A stretch of 8,547 nucleotides of DNA from an uncultured Collinsella sp. (lineage in GTDB: Bacteria; Actinomycetota; Coriobacteriia; Coriobacteriales; Coriobacteriaceae). The stretch spans positions 1 to 8,547 of the forward strand of contig CATYZE010000046.1 in NCBI GenBank assembly GCA_958415525.1. Direction: 5' to 3'. The notes under the pieces were generated by a model, which was given only the letters and a program-made list of their open reading frames with translations, did not search any database and had not been told where the DNA came from. Of the stretch, positions 6,428 to 8,547 are shown one piece after another; the stretch's first letter is position 1; the number at the start of each line of letters is the position of its first letter. The translations under genes were made by a program, and so were the position numbers.

Positions 6428-7153
6428 ATGGAGTACATGCAGGTCAACCGCGCCAACGGTCGCGCCGCCAACGAGTTACGCCCCGTTAAGCTCACCCGTG
6501 GCGTCATGAAGCACGCCCACGGTTCGTGCCTGGCCGAGTTTGGCGACACGCGCGTGCTGTGTGCCGCCACTATCGAGGAGGGCGTGCCGGGCTGGCGCAA
6601 GGGCGCCAAGGCCGGTTGGGTAACGGCGGAGTACGCCATGCTGCCGGCGTCGACCGGCAAGCGCTGTAAGCGCGAGCACGCCAACCGCAAGGGCCGCTCC
6701 ATGGAGATCGAGCGCCTCATTGGCCGCAGCCTGCGTACCGTCGTCAACATGAAGGCGCTCGGCGAGTACACCGTCACCGTCGACTGCGACGTGATCCAGG
6801 CCGATGGCGGTACGCGTACGGCGAGCATTACCGGCGCCTGGGTGGCGCTGCACGACGCCCTTGCTATGTGGGTCGAGGCGGGTAAGCTCGAGCGCATCCC
6901 GCTCACAGGCCAGGTTGCCGCGATTTCCATGGGCGTTGTCGACGGCAACACCCTGCTTGACCTGGATTATTCCGAGGACAGTCACGCCGAGGTCGACATG
7001 AACCTTGTCGCCACCGATACCGGTGAGATGATCGAGCTCCAGGGCACCGGCGAGCAGGCACCCTTCGACCGCAAGCGCCTCAATGCCCTGCTCGATCTGG
7101 GCGACAAGGGCATTGCCGAGCTTATCGAGCTCCAGCGCCAAGCCCTTGCCTAA
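6428..7153 (+). CDS. rph: Ribonuclease PH
   Basis: This 241-residue phosphorolytic 3'-5' exoribonuclease trims bases beyond the CCA of tRNA precursors and takes part in RNA decay; the family forms hexameric rings. Conserved stretches are GWVTAEYAMLP, GRSMEIERLIGRSLR, DCDVIQADGGTRTASITGA and LLDLDYSEDS, with the family's metal-binding aspartates at 178 and 184. The length is typical (238-245), so the protein is intact. The start ATG 6428 has GAAAGG 8 bases upstream. It follows murI by 54 bases and precedes rdgB, the order seen around racE-rph-ysnA in Bacillus. A terminator starts within its stop codon, so it probably ends the murE transcript. Confidence 0.95.
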   Translation: MEYMQVNRANGRAANELRPVKLTRGVMKHAHGSCLAEFGDTRVLCAATIEEGVPGWRKGAKAGWVTAEYAMLPASTGKRCKREHANRKGRSMEIERLIGRSLRTVVNMKALGEYTVTVDCDVIQADGGTRTASITGAWVALHDALAMWVEAGKLERIPLTGQVAAISMGVVDGNTLLDLDYSEDSHAEVDMNLVATDTGEMIELQGTGEQAPFDRKRLNALLDLGDKGIAELIELQRQALA

Positions 7154-7190
7154 CCTGCCAAAAAGGGACAGGTTTATTTTGGCAGGTTTT
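7152..7190 (+). terminator. Intrinsic terminator of rph with an alternative fold
   Basis: A perfect 12-bp stem AACCTGCCAAAA/TTTTGGCAGGTT (7152-7163 and 7177-7188) begins inside the rph TAA stop and ends in TTTT (7187-7190). The loop contains a second CAGGTT (7169-7174), so the left arm AACCTG can pair either locally with the loop copy or distally with the terminator arm. The stem is long and the T-run short. Because the two arms are near mirror images, it could also work on the opposite strand. Confidence 0.6.
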
Positions 7191-7283
7191 ATCTGGGAAA
7201 ACGTCGAAGTATAAGACTGCCGTTGATTGAGAGGGGAGAGGCGGAGACCCTCGTCGTCCTCAACACGGCATTGCTATAGAGAC

Positions 7284-7290
7284 AAGGAGG
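7284..7290 (+). promoter_or_regulatory. Strong ribosome binding site of rdgB
   Basis: AAGGAGG lies 6 bases before the ATG at 7297 and is the best match to the anti-Shine-Dalgarno sequence in the window. The 143-base gap between rph and rdgB otherwise shows only a weak TATAAG (7210-7215) without a convincing -35, so how rdgB is transcribed is unclear. Confidence 0.7.
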
Positions 7291-7296
7291 CCAGCT

Positions 7297-7938
7297 ATGG
7301 CACTTGAGAAGATTGACATCGACACCCTCGACCCGGCGGCGACCATTGTCGTGGCAACGGGCAACGCCCATAAGCTCACCGAGATCGAGGCCATTCTGGG
7401 CAAGGTCATGCCAGAGGTGCGCTTTGTGGCGCTCGGCCAGCTGGGCGATTTTGAGGACCCCGAGGAAAACGGCACGACGTTTTTGGAGAACGCCATCATC
7501 AAGGCGCAGGCTGCCGTCGAAGAGACGGGGCTCATGGCCATTGCCGACGATTCGGGCCTGGTCGTCGACGCGCTGGACGGTGAGCCCGGTGTGTATAGCG
7601 CGCGCTACGCGGGCGTTCACGGTGACGATGCCGCAAACAATGCCAAGCTGCTCGTGAATCTGGAGGGTGTGGCCGACGAGGACCGCACTGCGCGCTTTAT
7701 GAGCGTCGTCGCGCTCATCGACACGGACGGTTTGGTCACCTATGGTGAGGGCGCCTGCGAGGGCGTTATCGCACACGAGGGCCGCGGCGATCACGGCTTT
7801 GGCTACGACCCGCTGTTCCTGCCGGTCGACACGCCGGGCAAGACCATGGCCGAGCTGACGGCGGACGAGAAGAACGCCATCAGCCATCGATTCCATGCGC
7901 TCGAGCACCTATCCGCCAAACTGACGGGCGAGGAGTAG
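7297..7938 (+). CDS. rdgB: XTP/dITP diphosphatase (Ham1/RdgB family)
   Basis: This 213-residue cytosolic nucleotide-pool sanitiser hydrolyses dITP, XTP and related purine triphosphates to monophosphate and pyrophosphate, keeping deaminated purines out of nucleic acids. It shows the family's N-terminal loop ATGNAHK (20-26), EENGTTFLENAIIKA, ADDSGL (83-88) with the metal-binding and catalytic aspartates, GFGYDP (167-172) for base recognition and SHR (196-198) near the C terminus. About 13 residues precede the first core strand, a short extension; the strong AAGGAGG fixes this start. It lies 3 bases before dtd. The rph terminator lies upstream, so rdgB-dtd is probably its own unit or depends on read-through. 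Confidence 0.95.
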   Translation: MALEKIDIDTLDPAATIVVATGNAHKLTEIEAILGKVMPEVRFVALGQLGDFEDPEENGTTFLENAIIKAQAAVEETGLMAIADDSGLVVDALDGEPGVYSARYAGVHGDDAANNAKLLVNLEGVADEDRTARFMSVVALIDTDGLVTYGEGACEGVIAHEGRGDHGFGYDPLFLPVDTPGKTMAELTADEKNAISHRFHALEHLSAKLTGEE

Positions 7939-7941
7939 GCC

Positions 7942-8388
7942 GTGCGTGCGGTGGTGCAGCGCGTGCTCAACGCCGGCGTGACGGTCGACGGCGAGTGCGT
8001 GGGCAAAATTGGGCGCGGCTATCTGGTGCTGCTGGGCGTGGGCCACGGCGACACGCGCGCCGAGGCCGATAAGCTGTGGGGCAAGCTCCGGGGCTTGCGC
8101 ATTAACGAGGACGAGAACGGCAAGACCAATCTGGCTCTTGCCGATGTCGACGGCGAGGTTCTCGTGGTGTCGCAGTTCACGCTGTTCGCCGATTGCCGTC
8201 ACGGCCGCCGCCCATCGTTTACGGATGCCGGCGCCCCCGATGTCGCCAACGAGCTCTACGAGTACTTCCTGACGCTTGTGCGCGAGGACGTCGAGCACGT
8301 AGCGCACGGCATCTTCGGCGCCGACATGAAGGTCGACCTCGTCAACGACGGTCCATTCACCATCGTCTTGGACACAGACAATCTGTAA
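7942..8388 (+). CDS. dtd: D-aminoacyl-tRNA deacylase
   Basis: This 148-residue protein hydrolyses D-amino acids (classically D-Tyr) wrongly attached to tRNA, recycling the tRNA and guarding translation chirality; the family acts as a cytosolic homodimer. It begins MRAVVQRV, has the active-site motif SQFTLFAD (77-84) and the C-terminal NDGPFT (135-140), whose Gly-cisPro pair enforces D-chirality. The length is standard (about 145-150). The start is GTG at 7942, with AGGAG (7931-7935) 6 bases upstream, inside the end of rdgB and overlapping its stop region. With only 3 bases between the genes, translational coupling is likely. Confidence 0.95.
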   Translation: MRAVVQRVLNAGVTVDGECVGKIGRGYLVLLGVGHGDTRAEADKLWGKLRGLRINEDENGKTNLALADVDGEVLVVSQFTLFADCRHGRRPSFTDAGAPDVANELYEYFLTLVREDVEHVAHGIFGADMKVDLVNDGPFTIVLDTDNL

Positions 8389-8430
8389 GTAGTCAATTTG
8401 GGACGGGGCTTATTTTAAGTAGGTTGATTT
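8386..8430 (+). repeat. Repeat-like linker after dtd
   Basis: TAAGTAG occurs at 8386-8392 (starting with the dtd stop codon) and at 8416-8422, each followed within 3-4 bases by ATTT. Between them lies GGGACGGGGCTTATTTT, similar to GGGACAGGTTTATTTT found in the loop and right arm of the rph terminator (7165-7180). The function is unknown. It looks like a dispersed intergenic sequence and not part of a gene. Confidence 0.35.
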
Positions 8431-8483
8431 CCGATCTCAGCCGAACACATTGAGTGAATAGGCCGTTCCCACAGCTAGCCGAA

Positions 8484-8523
8484 CGCCCCCGAGGCCCCAT
8501 CCGGGCCCCGGGGGCGCCGTTTT
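8484..8523 (+). terminator. Strong GC-rich terminator after dtd
   Basis: A 14-position stem (8484-8497 with 8503-8516, one A-C mismatch, loop CATCC) is nearly all G-C and is followed by CC-G-TTTT (8520-8523). It stands about 95 bases past the dtd stop. The short linker before the T-run is slightly unusual. It most likely ends the rdgB-dtd transcript. Confidence 0.7.
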
Positions 8524-8529
8524 CCCAGT

Positions 8530-8547
8530 TGAAGGAACGGTGGAGAT
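8530..8547 (+). promoter_or_regulatory. Possible ribosome binding site of a gene beyond the right edge
   Basis: The window ends GAAGGAACGGTGGAGAT, a purine-rich stretch of the kind found just before start codons. The start codon itself would lie outside, so this is only a suggestion. Confidence 0.2.

Noticed and set aside
7231..7252. GAGGG/CCCTC hairpin upstream of rdgB as a riboswitch or attenuator
   Set aside because: Five pairs in a purine-rich stretch with no further conserved structure that I can recognise.
1..8547. CRISPR array, toxin-antitoxin, phage or defence genes
   Set aside because: No regularly spaced repeats, integrase, transposase or defence-type protein is visible; all sizeable genes are housekeeping families.

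Overview
The window looks like chromosomal DNA from a high-GC Gram-positive bacterium. The combination of strong G/C-ending codon use, AGGAGG-type ribosome binding sites, single-domain housekeeping enzymes of Gram-positive type and compact hairpin terminators suggests an actinobacterium, most likely a Coriobacteriia member such as Collinsella. That placement is an impression from composition and protein style, not a database result.

Region 1 (1-about 680) has no convincing protein gene. It holds an AT-rich segment bounded by a 37-base imperfect inverted repeat (115-151 and 294-330). It also holds a tandemly repeated unit with a period of about 173 bases (355-442 and 529-615); each copy carries the last bases of a tRNA-Val gene plus a minus-strand hairpin terminator. 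Only the second copy is joined to an intact tRNA gene, tRNA-Val(TAC) at 598-673 on the minus strand, with its own extended -10 promoter. This is the least ordinary part of the window.

Region 2 (861-2791) is a single gene for a glutamine-dependent asparagine synthetase (asnB), closed by a clear intrinsic terminator. Region 3 (2790-7190) starts with a promoter abutting that terminator and carries murE (peptidoglycan stem-peptide ligase, with a motif of the non-diaminopimelate type), a HAD-superfamily hydrolase, murI (glutamate racemase) and rph (RNase PH). All are on the plus strand with gaps of about 50-110 bases, and a 12-bp-stem terminator at the rph stop codon ends the run. Region 4 (7284-8523) is a two-gene unit, rdgB (XTP/dITP diphosphatase) and dtd (D-aminoacyl-tRNA deacylase), with only 3 bases between them, followed by a repeat-like linker and a strong GC-rich terminator. 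The window ends in what may be the leader of the next gene.

Functionally the genes fall into cell-wall precursor synthesis (murE, murI) and nucleotide, tRNA and translation quality control (rph, rdgB, dtd, tRNA-Val). The racemase - rph - rdgB order resembles the racE-rph-ysnA neighbourhood of Bacillus. I see no sign of a new enzymatic system; every protein gene belongs to a known housekeeping family. The observations that merit a second look are the intergenic repeats, the amino-acid specificity of MurE, and a terminator that has two competing folds.
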